Assembly: GCF_030851345.1 (NCBI RefSeq)
Contig: NZ_JALPNU010000006.1
Location: 62,001-126,000, forward strand
DNA: 64,000 nt
Direction of reading: 5' to 3'
Origin: Marinifilum sp. D714
Lineage (GTDB): Bacteria > Bacteroidota > Bacteroidia > Bacteroidales > Marinifilaceae
The position numbers and the translations under genes are program-made. This document shows, one piece after another, positions 16,343 through 25,448 of this stretch. How positions within the stretch are numbered: the stretch's first letter is position 1; the number at the start of each line of letters is the position of its first letter. The notes beneath the pieces are model-generated. The model saw nothing but the letters and a program-made list of their open reading frames with translations, did no database searches and was not told where the DNA came from.

Positions 16343-18247
16343 TTAGGCTTTTGGCTCTACTACTAAAAGCAAATCACCTTTAGCAACAGAATCACCAGAG
16401 TCACATTTAATTTCTTTTACAATACCTTCTGCTTTAGCATCAAGATTATTCATCATCTTCATAGCTTCAAGTACTACTAGTGTATCTCCTACTTTAACTT
16501 CATCGCCAACTTTAACTTTGCACTCAACAATCATACCTGGGATTGGAGCAACAACGCTACCTGTAGCAGCTTCGTCAGCGGCAGATTCTTTCTTCTTACG
16601 ACCTTTGAATTGAGGTGCAGCAGGACCGTTTGGATCATTGATCTCTACGGTGAATGTTTCGCCATCAACAGTAACTTCCAATTCACGACCAGTACCTTTT
16701 CCTTTCGAAGTCAATTCACCAGAAAGTGCTTTTCTAATCAACTCTTGCTCTTTCTCAACTTCAGCCATGGTTTTAGCTTTTACATCAGCTGGAACTTCTT
16801 CCATACCATACTTCCATTTCAAGAAACGCTTACCAGTTACTGGGTAAAGTGCGCACAATACTTCGTCATCGATATCTTTTGCAAGATCACCAAACTCTTC
16901 CTTAACACCTTCCATTTCCGGCTCAAGAATAGATCCTGGGCGCTCAGTAATAGGCTGCTCACCTCTTGGATAATCCTTCAATGCTTTCTTCTGAACTTCA
17001 GGATCAATTGGATGAGTAGTTTTACCATACAATCCGTAACAAAGGTCTTTTACCTCTTTTGTAATCTGTGCATATTCTCCTTCGTAAGAATCGAACAACA
17101 CATTGTTTACAGTCTGTACACCAACAATCTGAGATGTAGGAGTAACCAATGGAATGTTACCAAGTTGCTTACGTACTTTAGGAAGCAAACGGAATACTTC
17201 AGGAAGTTTATCCAATGCATCCATAGCTTTCAACTGGTTCACCAAGTTAGAAAGCATTCCACCTGGAGTTTGGTGCAACAATACGTTGATATCAGTTGTA
17301 GCATACTTAGGGTTGTTATCTAAGTGCTTATATTTAGGGATGTATTTCTCCATCTCCTCAGCAATCGCATTAATCTTGTTAATGTCCATTCCTGAATCAC
17401 GGTTTGTACCTAACAATGACATGATCAATGGCTCAACAGCTGCGTGAGAAGTACGGTAAGCGTAAGGTCCGATACAAGTATCAACGATATCTACACCTGC
17501 TTCAATTGCTTTGAATATAGCCAAGTCACCCATACCTGAAGTAAAGTGAGTGTGCAAGTTAATTGGCGTATCAGTGAATTTCTTGATTTCACGTACCAAG
17601 TTGTAAATATCATAAGGAGCAACCAAACCGGCCATATCCTTGATACAAACAGAATCAACACCAAACTCAATAAGATCTTTTACTTTGTTGATGTAGTATT
17701 CCATATTGTATACTTCACCACCCAAACGAGGCTGATTCAAAGTATAACATACAACACCTTGCAAGTGCTTCTTGTTATCCTTGATAACCTTAGCTGCAGT
17801 TTCGAAGTTTCTGAAGTCGTTCAAAGCATCGAAACAACGGAAGATATCCATACCGTTATCGATAGAACGCTGCACGAAAGCTTTTACTACATCATCAGCA
17901 TAGTTACGGTATCCTACCACATTCTGTCCGCGAAGAAGCATTGAGAATGGAGTCTTAGGCATATGCTTTTTCAACACTCTTAAACGCTCCCATGGATCTT
18001 CACCCAAGAAACGGTGCATAGTATCAAAAGTAGCTCCCCCCCAGGTTTCAACAGCATTGTAACCTGCATCATCAATCATCTCTGCAACAGGCAACATATC
18101 TTCTGTACGACCGCGAGTAGCAAATAGCGACTGGTGACCATCACGTAAACTTACGTCATTGATTTTAATTGGATTTTCAGCTTTCGGACGATCGCTGTCA
18201 TAATTAACTTGGGTCATTTGCAAAACCCCGTGTTTATCGAATATCAT
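16343..18247 (-). CDS. Carboxyltransferase with C-terminal biotin carrier (pyruvate/oxaloacetate type)
   Basis: Moves a carboxyl group between biotin and pyruvate/oxaloacetate. A TIM-barrel carboxyltransferase domain starts at NDVSLRDGHQSL (residues 30-41) and includes HTHFTSGMGDLAI (metal-binding His) and the conserved Lys in CIKDMAG; a PYC_OADA-type conserved domain follows; residues about 560-634 are a biotinyl domain with Lys597 in EAMKM. Similar to the oxaloacetate decarboxylase alpha chain, pyruvate carboxylase B and the transcarboxylase 5S subunit fused to its 1.3S carrier. Because a carboxyl-CoA subunit lies in the same operon and no membrane Na+ pump genes are present, a methylmalonyl-CoA:pyruvate transcarboxylase in the propionate/succinate branch is the favoured reading. 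The start could be Met11 (18217). Confidence 0.85.
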   Translation of the reverse strand: MIFDKHGVLQMTQVNYDSDRPKAENPIKINDVSLRDGHQSLFATRGRTEDMLPVAEMIDDAGYNAVETWGGATFDTMHRFLGEDPWERLRVLKKHMPKTPFSMLLRGQNVVGYRNYADDVVKAFVQRSIDNGMDIFRCFDALNDFRNFETAAKVIKDNKKHLQGVVCYTLNQPRLGGEVYNMEYYINKVKDLIEFGVDSVCIKDMAGLVAPYDIYNLVREIKKFTDTPINLHTHFTSGMGDLAIFKAIEAGVDIVDTCIGPYAYRTSHAAVEPLIMSLLGTNRDSGMDINKINAIAEEMEKYIPKYKHLDNNPKYATTDINVLLHQTPGGMLSNLVNQLKAMDALDKLPEVFRLLPKVRKQLGNIPLVTPTSQIVGVQTVNNVLFDSYEGEYAQITKEVKDLCYGLYGKTTHPIDPEVQKKALKDYPRGEQPITERPGSILEPEMEGVKEEFGDLAKDIDDEVLCALYPVTGKRFLKWKYGMEEVPADVKAKTMAEVEKEQELIRKALSGELTSKGKGTGRELEVTVDGETFTVEINDPNGPAAPQFKGRKKKESAADEAATGSVVAPIPGMIVECKVKVGDEVKVGDTLVVLEAMKMMNNLDAKAEGIVKEIKCDSGDSVAKGDLLLVVEPKA

Positions 18248-18299
18248 CTTTTTATCTTTTTTTGAATTAATACTTCTCCTAATGCATCAGGAAAATAAA

Positions 18300-18488
18300 T
18301 TATGCACTTCGCAGGCTTCGACCACGAAGTTGTACTACCTTACGTTTGGTCATCATCATTTTAATGCCAGTACGCGACCAAGAACCATTCGTTGAACCTT
18401 CAACTTTTAATGCTTCAGCTTTTTCTTGCTCAACGTAGTGAGCAACTGCTATAGCCACTGCTTTTTTAATCTTCTCTTCTCGTGTCAT
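18300..18488 (-). CDS. Small basic protein between carboxylase subunits, OadG-tail-like
   Basis: A 62-aa soluble, basic protein with no signal or membrane segment. The first half (KKAVAIAVAHYVEQEKAEAL) looks like the Ala-rich helix, and the second half (NGSWSRTGIKMM, ending RGRSLRSA) like the W-S-x-x-G segment, of the cytoplasmic tail of OadG/gamma subunits of biotin-dependent decarboxylases. It lies 40 bp after the beta subunit and 52 bp before the carboxyltransferase gene, so it is probably an assembly partner of the complex. The resemblance is by eye and weak. Confidence 0.6.
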   Translation of the reverse strand: MTREEKIKKAVAIAVAHYVEQEKAEALKVEGSTNGSWSRTGIKMMMTKRKVVQLRGRSLRSA

Positions 18489-18528
18489 AATTATTTGGTA
18501 TTAATAATTAACTTTTTTAAAAACCTTC

Positions 18529-20103
18529 TTACAATGGAATATTTCCGTGTTTCTTAGCTGGCAACACCTCTGCTTTAGTCTTCATGGCATTCAATGCATC
18601 AATCAAACGAGCACGAGTTTCGCTAGGAAGAATTACATCATCAATGTATCCACGCTGAGCTGCCAGGTAAGGAACATTAAATGCATCTTCATATTCCTTA
18701 ATCTTCTCATCAGTCTTAGCTTGCTTATCGTCAGCAGCAGCAATTTCCTTTTTGTAAGAAGAGATTACCTCTACAGCACCCTTAGCACCCATTACCGCAA
18801 TTTCAGCAGTTGGCCAAGCAAATACCATATCAGCTCCTAATGGCTTAGAACACATTGCTAAGTAAGCTCCACCGTAATCCTTACGTGTTACAACAGTAAA
18901 CTTAGGTACAGTAGCCTCAGCATAACTCCATAGTAGTTTTGCACCGTGACGGATAATACCACCTAGCTCTTGCTGAACCCCAGGAAGGTATCCAGGAACG
19001 TCTACAAATGTCACCATTGGAATATTGAAAGCATCACAAGTACGAACGAAGCGAGAAATCTTATCAGATGCATCGATATCCAAACAACCTGCCTGAATTA
19101 ACGGCTGATTTGCGATGATACCAACTGATTGGTTATCTAAACGACCGAACCCGATAATTGCATTCTCTGCATAGTGCTCGTGCACTTCATAGAATTCTCC
19201 CTGATCAAGAACTGATTCAATAACAGCCTTCATATCGTAAGGTGTTTTTGCATCATCAGGAATCATAGTATCCAATTCTTCACAAACACGTTGTGGATCG
19301 TCACCCATTGCCAACTGTGGAGTTTCCTCTAAGTTGTTATTTGGTAAGTAGCTCAACAAATCGCGAATTGCTTCAATTGTTTCTTCATCAGTATCGCAAG
19401 CGAAGTGTGCATTACCACTTTTAGCATTGTGAGCCATAGCTCCACCAAGTTCTTCAAAAGTAGTTTCTTCACCCGTAACAGTTTTAATTACGTAAGGAGA
19501 CGTAATAAACATGTGACTCTGCTTCTTAACCATGTAAACAAAGTCAGTCATAGCAGGAGAATATACTGCACCACCAGCACAAGGGCCCATAATTGCAGAA
19601 ATCTGTGGAATTACCCCTGAAGCTCTCGAGTTACGCATGAAAATTTCACCGTAACCTTTTAATGCATCAACACCTTCTTCTACACGGGCTCCACCTGAAT
19701 CATTAAGACCTACAACTGGGGCTCCAGCGCTAACTGCTAAATCCATAACCTTACAGATTTTTGCAGCATGCATTTCACCTAAAGATCCTCCTCGTGAAGT
19801 AAAATCCTGAGAGTAAGCAAATACTGTTCTTCCATTTACCAAACCATGACCGATAATAACTCCATCCGCTGGAATTTCAGTATTTTCGAAGCCAAAGTTT
19901 GTACAACGGTGTTCCACAAACATATCCAATTCTCTAAAACTTCCCTCATCAAAAAGCAAGTCTATTCTCTCTCGTGCAGAAAGCTTTCCTTTGTCATGTT
20001 GCTTAGCAACACGAGCTTCCCCGCCCATCATTTTAACTTCTTCTCTTTTTTTCTTTAAGAGATCTAACTTTTCAGATACCTTCATCTTTATATTTATTTT
20101 CAA
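18529..20103 (-). CDS. mmdA: Acyl-CoA carboxylase beta subunit / methylmalonyl-CoA carboxyltransferase 12S-type
   Basis: Carboxyltransferase that exchanges a carboxyl group between a short-chain acyl-CoA (propionyl-CoA/methylmalonyl-CoA) and biotin. Two crotonase-fold halves are visible: N-half with LNDSGGARVEEGVDALKGYG and GPCAGGAVYSPAMTDF (oxyanion Gly pair), C-half with FVDVPGYLPGVQQELGGIIRHG and KDYGGAYLAMCSK. Length 524 aa fits MmdA/PccB. Translation probably starts at Met7 (20085, MKVSEKLDLL). First gene of a three-gene operon. A biotin carboxylase subunit is not encoded nearby, which favours transcarboxylase or decarboxylase activity over ATP-driven carboxylation. Confidence 0.9.
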   Translation of the reverse strand: MKINIKMKVSEKLDLLKKKREEVKMMGGEARVAKQHDKGKLSARERIDLLFDEGSFRELDMFVEHRCTNFGFENTEIPADGVIIGHGLVNGRTVFAYSQDFTSRGGSLGEMHAAKICKVMDLAVSAGAPVVGLNDSGGARVEEGVDALKGYGEIFMRNSRASGVIPQISAIMGPCAGGAVYSPAMTDFVYMVKKQSHMFITSPYVIKTVTGEETTFEELGGAMAHNAKSGNAHFACDTDEETIEAIRDLLSYLPNNNLEETPQLAMGDDPQRVCEELDTMIPDDAKTPYDMKAVIESVLDQGEFYEVHEHYAENAIIGFGRLDNQSVGIIANQPLIQAGCLDIDASDKISRFVRTCDAFNIPMVTFVDVPGYLPGVQQELGGIIRHGAKLLWSYAEATVPKFTVVTRKDYGGAYLAMCSKPLGADMVFAWPTAEIAVMGAKGAVEVISSYKKEIAAADDKQAKTDEKIKEYEDAFNVPYLAAQRGYIDDVILPSETRARLIDALNAMKTKAEVLPAKKHGNIPL

Positions 20104-20865
20104 GTAATTTGCTAAGAAAATCTCAAGGAATTTCTATAAATACTTCAATTGCTATTCACTTCTTCTTAATCCTTATTCTTTTAATTGAGTATTTCATCAT
20201 TTACAACAAATGATAAAGTGTTTATTTAAAACCCAACTCTCTTTAAAGAATTATTTCAATATTGATGGACGAATATAAATACTTTCATTGTAGATAAGAA
20301 ACTGTTTAAAAACAGCACTTTCTAGCGTAAACGTTTGAATATCAAACCGAGCTAAAAATCAATTCTTATATCAATCTGTTTTCCAGATTATTAATCACAA
20401 TCAGTTGTTTTTTTCAATTTTTGTCAAAAAATCGCTAGAAATATTGTACAACATATAAAGAGCAAGTTTTAAAATGACAAAAGCCATCAAACGAAAACCC
20501 AACAACCTTTTCAACGAAGCAAAAATGCATATTAATAAACTATCTATCAATAGGTATAATTACCCAATCGCTTCAAATCACTAATATTTTTTTAATACAT
20601 ATCAACATCATTCTTTTATGCATATAAAGCTATATAAATAAAAAAGAAACTCTATTAGTTTAATTAAGATATTGTTGTTTATGATTGATGAAAAGAACAT
20701 TCTTGATTCAGAGAATAAGCATCCAGAAATCCTTATAATTCACAGCGCAGTTATAAGGAATTATTTCTTTAATGTAATCGATCTTTTACTATTCCACGCA
20801 CAATTAATCTCTTTCAACAAACTTTTTGTCGGATGATTTTCATAAACTATATTTGTTATTCTATT
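20104..20865. other. Long AT-rich intergenic region
   Basis: About 760 bp with no supported gene. It should contain the mmdA promoter (no clear consensus seen) and sequence upstream of tRNA-Pro. One hairpin is visible: TCCTTATAA (20730-20738) pairs with TTATAAGGA (20751-20759) over 12 nt. Confidence 0.5.
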
Positions 20866-20940
20866 CGGGGCGTAGCTCAGCCAGGTTAGAGTACACGTCT
20901 GGGGGGCGTGGGGTCGGAAGTTCGAATCTTCTCGCCCCGA
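20866..20940 (+). tRNA. tRNA-Pro (anticodon GGG)
   Basis: A 75-nt cloverleaf. Acceptor CGGGGCG (20866-20872) pairs with CGCCCCG (20933-20939), discriminator A. D-stem GCTC/GAGT, anticodon stem CACGT/GCGTG with loop CTGGGGG (anticodon GGG, G37 as expected for proline), T-arm GGAAG-TTCGAAT-CTTCT. CCA is not encoded. It reads CCC/CCU codons. Confidence 0.96.
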
Positions 20941-20952
20941 CTAGTAAAATAA

Positions 20953-20978
20953 GGTCTTTCAAGTATGAAAGCCCTTTT
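20953..20978 (+). terminator. Probable terminator of tRNA-Pro
   Basis: GG-T-CTTTCA (20953-20961) pairs with TGAAAG-CC (20966-20973) with one bulged T, followed by CTTTT. Confidence 0.55.
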
Positions 20979-20989
20979 GAAATTCCATT

Positions 20990-21200
20990 CAGAGCCTCAG
21001 CTGGAGTGAGACCCTGAAATTATTTTAGAAAAGTAAGGGTGAAACCCCTGACAAATGCCTGTTGCTTGAGTAGCTATTGATTTGATGCGTGAACCTAATT
21101 TCGAGTTCTAGCGGAACAAGCAATCTCGAAAATTAGAAAGAAAGCCTTGTCGGAATTTTTGCCGAGACCCGAGGAGTGAAAGCCTTACTCCCCTACTCAA
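20990..21200. other. Structured, relatively GC-rich intergenic element after tRNA-Pro
   Basis: No ORF, but several possible stems: CTAATTTCGAG (21095-21105) with CTCGAAAATTAG (21125-21136), TTGCTTG near 21062 with CAAGCAA near 21117, TCGG/CCGA and GGAGT/ACTCC near 21150-21190, and AGGGTGAAACCCCT near 21043. The word GTGAGACCC/GTGAAACCC recurs. It could be a small RNA, part of the 3' region of the convergent gene, or a decayed repeat. Confidence 0.4.
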
Positions 21201-21207
21201 TGGATAT

Positions 21208-22374
21208 TTAAAACATTTTACGATAGCAACGTTTACGTTTGTGCTGAATGTGATCAAATGACTTCCATAACTGAATGGCTACATGATTATTTTCAAGCAT
21301 TCCCGTAGTTTCGGCAAATCGAAGTCCATCCTCATTTGACGTTTTTAATAATTCATGCATCAATATTGAAGCAAAACCCAGTTTTTGGCAATCGTGATCG
21401 ATGCCTGTAAGCATCAAGTCCATTTCGGTAGGATGTTTAAGTGCTTTTCTAATATGCCACCAACCAAAAGGAAAAAGTTTTCCTTTTGCTTTTTGTAATG
21501 CTTTCGATAAGGAAGGCAAAGCTATGATAAACCCCACCAATTTATCCTCTTTGTTTAAAATAATCTTTACATATCTGGGATTAAGAACAGGAAAGTACTT
21601 TGCAATATAAAATCGAATCAATTTATCCGGAAATACAAAGGTGCCAAACAGATCGGAAAAAGCATCGTTAAAAACTTTAAATATCTTTTCTTTGTACGGT
21701 TCAAGATCCTTTTTGGTAGTAAAATTAACAATTTGCAAACCATATCTTTTTCTGATTAAATTGGCTACTCTTCCAGCTTTTTCAGGCGTTTCCTTAGGAA
21801 GCTCTATCCTAAACTCCAACCAATCAATCTCTTTTGAATAATTAAGTCTTTCAAAATGTTTTTGGTAATAATCAAAATGATAATCTGAAGCCATGGATGG
21901 AAGCCAATCATGACCTTCAATCAATAAACCTGCATGATCCAGATTCGAAAATCCCAAAGGACCACTTACCCCTATCATTCCTTCTTGCTTTAGCCATTGT
22001 TCAGCTACCGAAAAAAGTTTCTCCGACACTTCATATTGGTCGGTAAATTCCATTCGGGTAATTCTGCCTATTTTTTCACCCTGCTTTTCAATACTCAAAT
22101 CGTTAACAATAGCACCAATTCTACCGACAACCATCCCATTTTGATATGCCAGCCAAAACTTTGCTTTGCAAAAATCAAAAGCAGGATTTATCTCAGGAAG
22201 TAATAATTCCAATTCTCCAGATTTAATAGGTGGTATCCAAAATTTATTGTCCTTATAAAGATGATATTGAAAATTGACAAATGCTTTACGAAGGCTTTTA
22301 CTTTTTACTTCTTTGATCTTAATGCTCATTATGACTATATTTTTAGTGGGAGTATTGATTTCCAGGTCAATCAA
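21208..22374 (-). CDS. GNAT-like N-acetyltransferase of unknown substrate
   Basis: A 388-aa soluble protein (373 aa if Met16 at 22329, MSIKIKEVK, is the start, which is preferred because the first 15 residues look unconserved). Residues about 20-180 resemble an N-terminal degenerate GNAT half (FWLAYQNGMVVGRIGAIVND), and residues about 270-388 a second, with KLVGFIIALPSL and a C-terminal CQKLGFASILMHELLKT acetyl-CoA-binding-like segment followed by ENNHVAIQLWKSFD. This architecture matches a conserved Bacteroidota group related to YghO. The substrate is unknown. It stands alone, convergent with tRNA-Pro. Confidence 0.7.
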   Translation of the reverse strand: MIDLEINTPTKNIVIMSIKIKEVKSKSLRKAFVNFQYHLYKDNKFWIPPIKSGELELLLPEINPAFDFCKAKFWLAYQNGMVVGRIGAIVNDLSIEKQGEKIGRITRMEFTDQYEVSEKLFSVAEQWLKQEGMIGVSGPLGFSNLDHAGLLIEGHDWLPSMASDYHFDYYQKHFERLNYSKEIDWLEFRIELPKETPEKAGRVANLIRKRYGLQIVNFTTKKDLEPYKEKIFKVFNDAFSDLFGTFVFPDKLIRFYIAKYFPVLNPRYVKIILNKEDKLVGFIIALPSLSKALQKAKGKLFPFGWWHIRKALKHPTEMDLMLTGIDHDCQKLGFASILMHELLKTSNEDGLRFAETTGMLENNHVAIQLWKSFDHIQHKRKRCYRKMF

Positions 22375-23074
22375 AATTCAAGAGAAAAAACCTCTGTGTG
22401 TATGTTTGAAGAAGAATCGATATGTATTGCAATGTACCAAAATGAAATCAATCACTTGTATTTTTTACATTTAATTTTTTTATCACAAAATCCGATATTA
22501 GTGTGCAATTTTATCGTGTCTATTTCTAAAATAGAAACACAAATTTGCGTTACTTACAAAATAACGATATGAAGATTTATCTATTCATTAGCAAAACAGC
22601 TTTAAAAACGCCCTAGCACGATATTAATAGAGTACGGATAAAGCTTCGAGCCGGTTAAAATCAAGACCTACTGATTAACAAAAAGAAAAGCTACCATTAG
22701 CATAATTAATGCTAATGGTAGCTTTTCGGGTATGACAAACCCAAACAATTTAATTTATCTCAAAAAGTTCAATTGAGAACTAAAACACATTGTGATGATA
22801 ATTTGTGTTACTAAAATGTTTCTATAGAACAAATATGCTTAGAAATAAATTCGCATGCAAAATGTCGGCAACTTTTATTTAATAAGTTTTAAAGGTTTTA
22901 CTGTTTGAGAATTTACCTCTCATTGTTCGGCAGGTTTTAAATCAAATATTATTTTATTTATCTAAACGTTCATGTTTTTATATCATATTGTACCTGCATA
23001 TCATTTTAACATCCATTATACACATGCAAGCATATAAAATTCAACCCCTCTAGTCTATTTTGTAATAGGTATTT
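22375..23074. other. Long intergenic region with one strong hairpin
   Basis: About 700 bp, AT-rich, no gene supported. The only striking element is the 19-bp hairpin at 22685-22727. Confidence 0.5.
22685..22727 (-). terminator. Perfect 19-bp hairpin, terminator-like on the minus strand
   Basis: The arms are 22685-22703 and 22709-22727, perfectly complementary, with loop AATTA. On the minus strand the hairpin is followed by a T-rich stretch (TTTTCTTTTTG), as in an intrinsic terminator. No gene ends nearby; the closest minus-strand gene stops at 23075, about 350 bp upstream. Confidence 0.65.
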
Positions 23075-23815
23075 TTATTTATTCCTCACAAAGATCAACT
23101 TGCTCTTTCTTTTCTGACTATCTCTTTGCTCTATTATAAATTTACCTGTTGATTTGATTAATGGGGTTAACTTTTGAAATCCATAGTTCCTAGGGTCGAA
23201 ATTTGGTTGTTTCTTCTGCAACAAGCTACCAACATCTCCTAAAAATGCCCATCCATCATCATCAGATAAGTCAGTAATTGTTGAAGCAATTAATTTTATC
23301 TCTTTTACAGTAATTGCATCAAATGCTTCTTTTTCTATTTCTTTATCTTCGTCGCTTTCCTTCTCTTTAGTCTTGGTTTTTAATATCTCTATGTAAATAA
23401 ATTTATCACAAGCTACAATAAATGGGTTAGGTGTCTTTTTTTCTCCAATACCAATTACTAACATTCCGGCCTCTCTTAAGCGAGTTGCTAATCTGGTGAA
23501 ATCACTATCACTAGACACGATGCAAAATCCACCTACTTTGCCAGAATACAAAATATCCATAGCATCAATTATCATCGCTGAATCTGTAGCATTTTTTCCA
23601 GATGTGTAACTGTATTGTTGTATTGGTGTTATAGCGTGTTCAAGCAAAGCTGGCTTCCAACCTGAAACAGTTGGTTTTGTCCAATCTCCATATATCCTTT
23701 TTATTGATGGAACACCAAATTTAGTTATCTCATCAAGCATTCCCTTGATACCAGAATAAGGAATATTATCGGCATCAATTAACACCGCTAAATTTAGATC
23801 TCTATTTTCTTTCAT
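23075..23815 (-). CDS. NYN domain protein with C-terminal OST-HTH/LOTUS domain
   Basis: Probable RNA-processing nuclease. Residues 8-145 form a NYN/LabA PIN-like domain with the acidic active-site set: LIDADN (Asp14, Asp16), ATDSAM (Asp78) and SSDSDF (Asp103, Asp105). A charged linker (about 147-162) leads to residues 165-245, which fit an OST-HTH/LOTUS winged helix (FLGDVGSLLQKKQPNFDPRN, YGFQKLTPLI), an RNA-binding module. Found widely in bacteria; cellular role unproven. Isolated gene. Confidence 0.88.
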   Translation of the reverse strand: MKENRDLNLAVLIDADNIPYSGIKGMLDEITKFGVPSIKRIYGDWTKPTVSGWKPALLEHAITPIQQYSYTSGKNATDSAMIIDAMDILYSGKVGGFCIVSSDSDFTRLATRLREAGMLVIGIGEKKTPNPFIVACDKFIYIEILKTKTKEKESDEDKEIEKEAFDAITVKEIKLIASTITDLSDDDGWAFLGDVGSLLQKKQPNFDPRNYGFQKLTPLIKSTGKFIIEQRDSQKRKSKLIFVRNK

Positions 23816-23953
23816 ACTTCATTTTAAAATTCAGCATACAATGCTTTAGGATAAAAACATATTCTTTAAGATAACTACTGCCAAAGGCTCTGTTATAATA
23901 TAAACGAGATTGTAAATGTTTGCACTAGCTATGCTTAGCAATAAATTTTAAAA

Positions 23954-25039
23954 TTATTGCACCTTGTATACAAAAGCATTAATATTCATTCCAGCACCTA
24001 CAGATGCAAAAACAAGATTTTCCCCTTCATTTATAGCACAAGTTCCCAATTTCCCTTTTAAGATTAGATCGTATAATGTAGGGATGGTTGCTACTGATGA
24101 ATTCCCCAACCAATCAATGGTCATTGGCATGACTCCCTGTGGGATATTGTTTATTTTGTATAAACGATATAGTCTTTTCAATATCGCTTCATCCATTTTT
24201 CCGTTGGCTTGATGAATTAAGACTTTGGAAATTTCACTCAAGTGAGTATTGCTCTTTTCCAGGCAGTCTCGAATGGCTTGCGGCACATGTTCGAGTGCAT
24301 ACTGGTACAATTTTCGGCCATTCATTTTCAGGAAATGATTGCTTGCGTTTTTGACATGAGGATTGGATGAGCTGCCCATATACAACATTTTAGAGTAAAC
24401 CAAAGTGTCTGAACGCATTTTGTGTGCAAGGATTCCTACTGGACATTCACTGCTTTTACCTTCTAATACAATGGCTCCAGCACCATCAGCATACAACATA
24501 CTGTCACGGTCGTGAGGATCAGAAACTCGGGACAATACATCCGCTCCAATAACCAGAGCCCTTTGTGCATCTCCCGATTTTATATAATAATCGGCTTGAA
24601 TAACTGCTTGAATCCATCCTGGACAACCAAAAGTCAAATCGTAAGCAATTGTATTAGGGTTCTTGATACCCAATTTGTGCTTTACTCTTGCAGCTAGACT
24701 AGGAACAATATCCAAAGCGTTGCTATCACTTTTAACATCTCCAAAATTATGAGCGACAATGATATAATCCAACTCCTCTCCATCAATGTTTGCCGAGCCC
24801 AGGGCCTTTAAAGCGGCTTCATAAGCGATATCAGAAGTAAGAACATTATCCGGCACATGACGCCTTTCCTTTATCGTTGTAATCTCCTGAAACTTTTCAA
24901 TTATTTCATGATTCGATTTATCGATTTTATCTCCCTTTCCTTCATAAAAATCGCAATCGAGAAAGTCCTTGTTCTTAACACACTGTGATGGGATATAACT
25001 TCCCGTGCCCGTTATGATACTATAAATGGTATGGTTCAT
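23954..25039 (-). CDS. 3-oxoacyl-ACP synthase III-like condensing enzyme
   Basis: Thiolase-fold condensing enzyme. The KAS III triad is present: Cys139 in TFGCPGW, His276 in IHQANGK, Asn313 in GNSSVA; also YADGAGAIVLEG and a C-terminal GAGMNINAFVY. Length 361 aa is slightly longer than FabH because of an insert after residue 30. It is not in a fab cluster, so a specialised role (alkyl or lipid side-chain synthesis, or a second FabH) is possible. Isolated, between the NYN gene and the osmoprotectant operon. Confidence 0.85.
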   Translation of the reverse strand: MNHTIYSIITGTGSYIPSQCVKNKDFLDCDFYEGKGDKIDKSNHEIIEKFQEITTIKERRHVPDNVLTSDIAYEAALKALGSANIDGEELDYIIVAHNFGDVKSDSNALDIVPSLAARVKHKLGIKNPNTIAYDLTFGCPGWIQAVIQADYYIKSGDAQRALVIGADVLSRVSDPHDRDSMLYADGAGAIVLEGKSSECPVGILAHKMRSDTLVYSKMLYMGSSSNPHVKNASNHFLKMNGRKLYQYALEHVPQAIRDCLEKSNTHLSEISKVLIHQANGKMDEAILKRLYRLYKINNIPQGVMPMTIDWLGNSSVATIPTLYDLILKGKLGTCAINEGENLVFASVGAGMNINAFVYKVQ

Positions 25040-25384
25040 ATATAAACGTTATGGATTGTATGATGTCAATGGAAATATTGTATTTGTATTAAAAAACCGT
25101 TATATGGAGCATTTAAAATAGATCCAAAAATCTAATTATTTAAAATATATTGATTAATCAATCTCAAGATACACAAATTATTTTCTTTTAGAATTTAAAA
25201 CATTGTAAAATATAGAGGCCGTTCTAAAAACAACTACAGGATTTCTGTAACGATAGACGATCAATGGTTTTTACCTAAGTTTTTTTTACAACTTGGGAGT
25301 TATAGACTGATCGCTGTATCATTTCCAATGATAAGACTAAAAGAAACAAAGACTCCAGATTCATTATAGAGAGCTCAAAGATGG
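25040..25384. other. Intergenic region
   Basis: About 345 bp of AT-rich sequence upstream of the KAS III-like gene. A possible stem CCTAAGTT/AACTTGGG is centred near 25284; no promoter of the consensus type was found. Confidence 0.4.
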
Positions 25385-25423
25385 AAGAAGAACAACAAGA
25401 GATTTCTCCTTGTTGTTCTTCTT
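25385..25423 (-). terminator. Terminator of the betaine-transport operon
   Basis: AAGAAGAACAACAAG (25385-25399) pairs perfectly with CTTGTTGTTCTTCTT (25409-25423) over 9 nt, 26 bp past the opuAC stop. The 3' arm on the minus strand is U-rich. Confidence 0.75.
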
Positions 25424-25448
25424 TTAAAATGAATACAAAATAAAAGTA

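Noticed and set aside
16610-17323. Plus-strand open frame of 237 codons inside the biotin-carboxyltransferase gene
   Set aside because: It is the complement of a clearly coding, motif-rich gene; its product is rich in Phe, Ser and Cys with no recognisable domain.
20826-21017. Plus-strand 63-codon frame spanning the tRNA
   Set aside because: It runs through the whole tRNA-Pro gene and its terminator.
20866-23074. Integrated mobile element at tRNA-Pro
   Set aside because: No integrase, transposase or duplicated tRNA 3' end was seen in the region.
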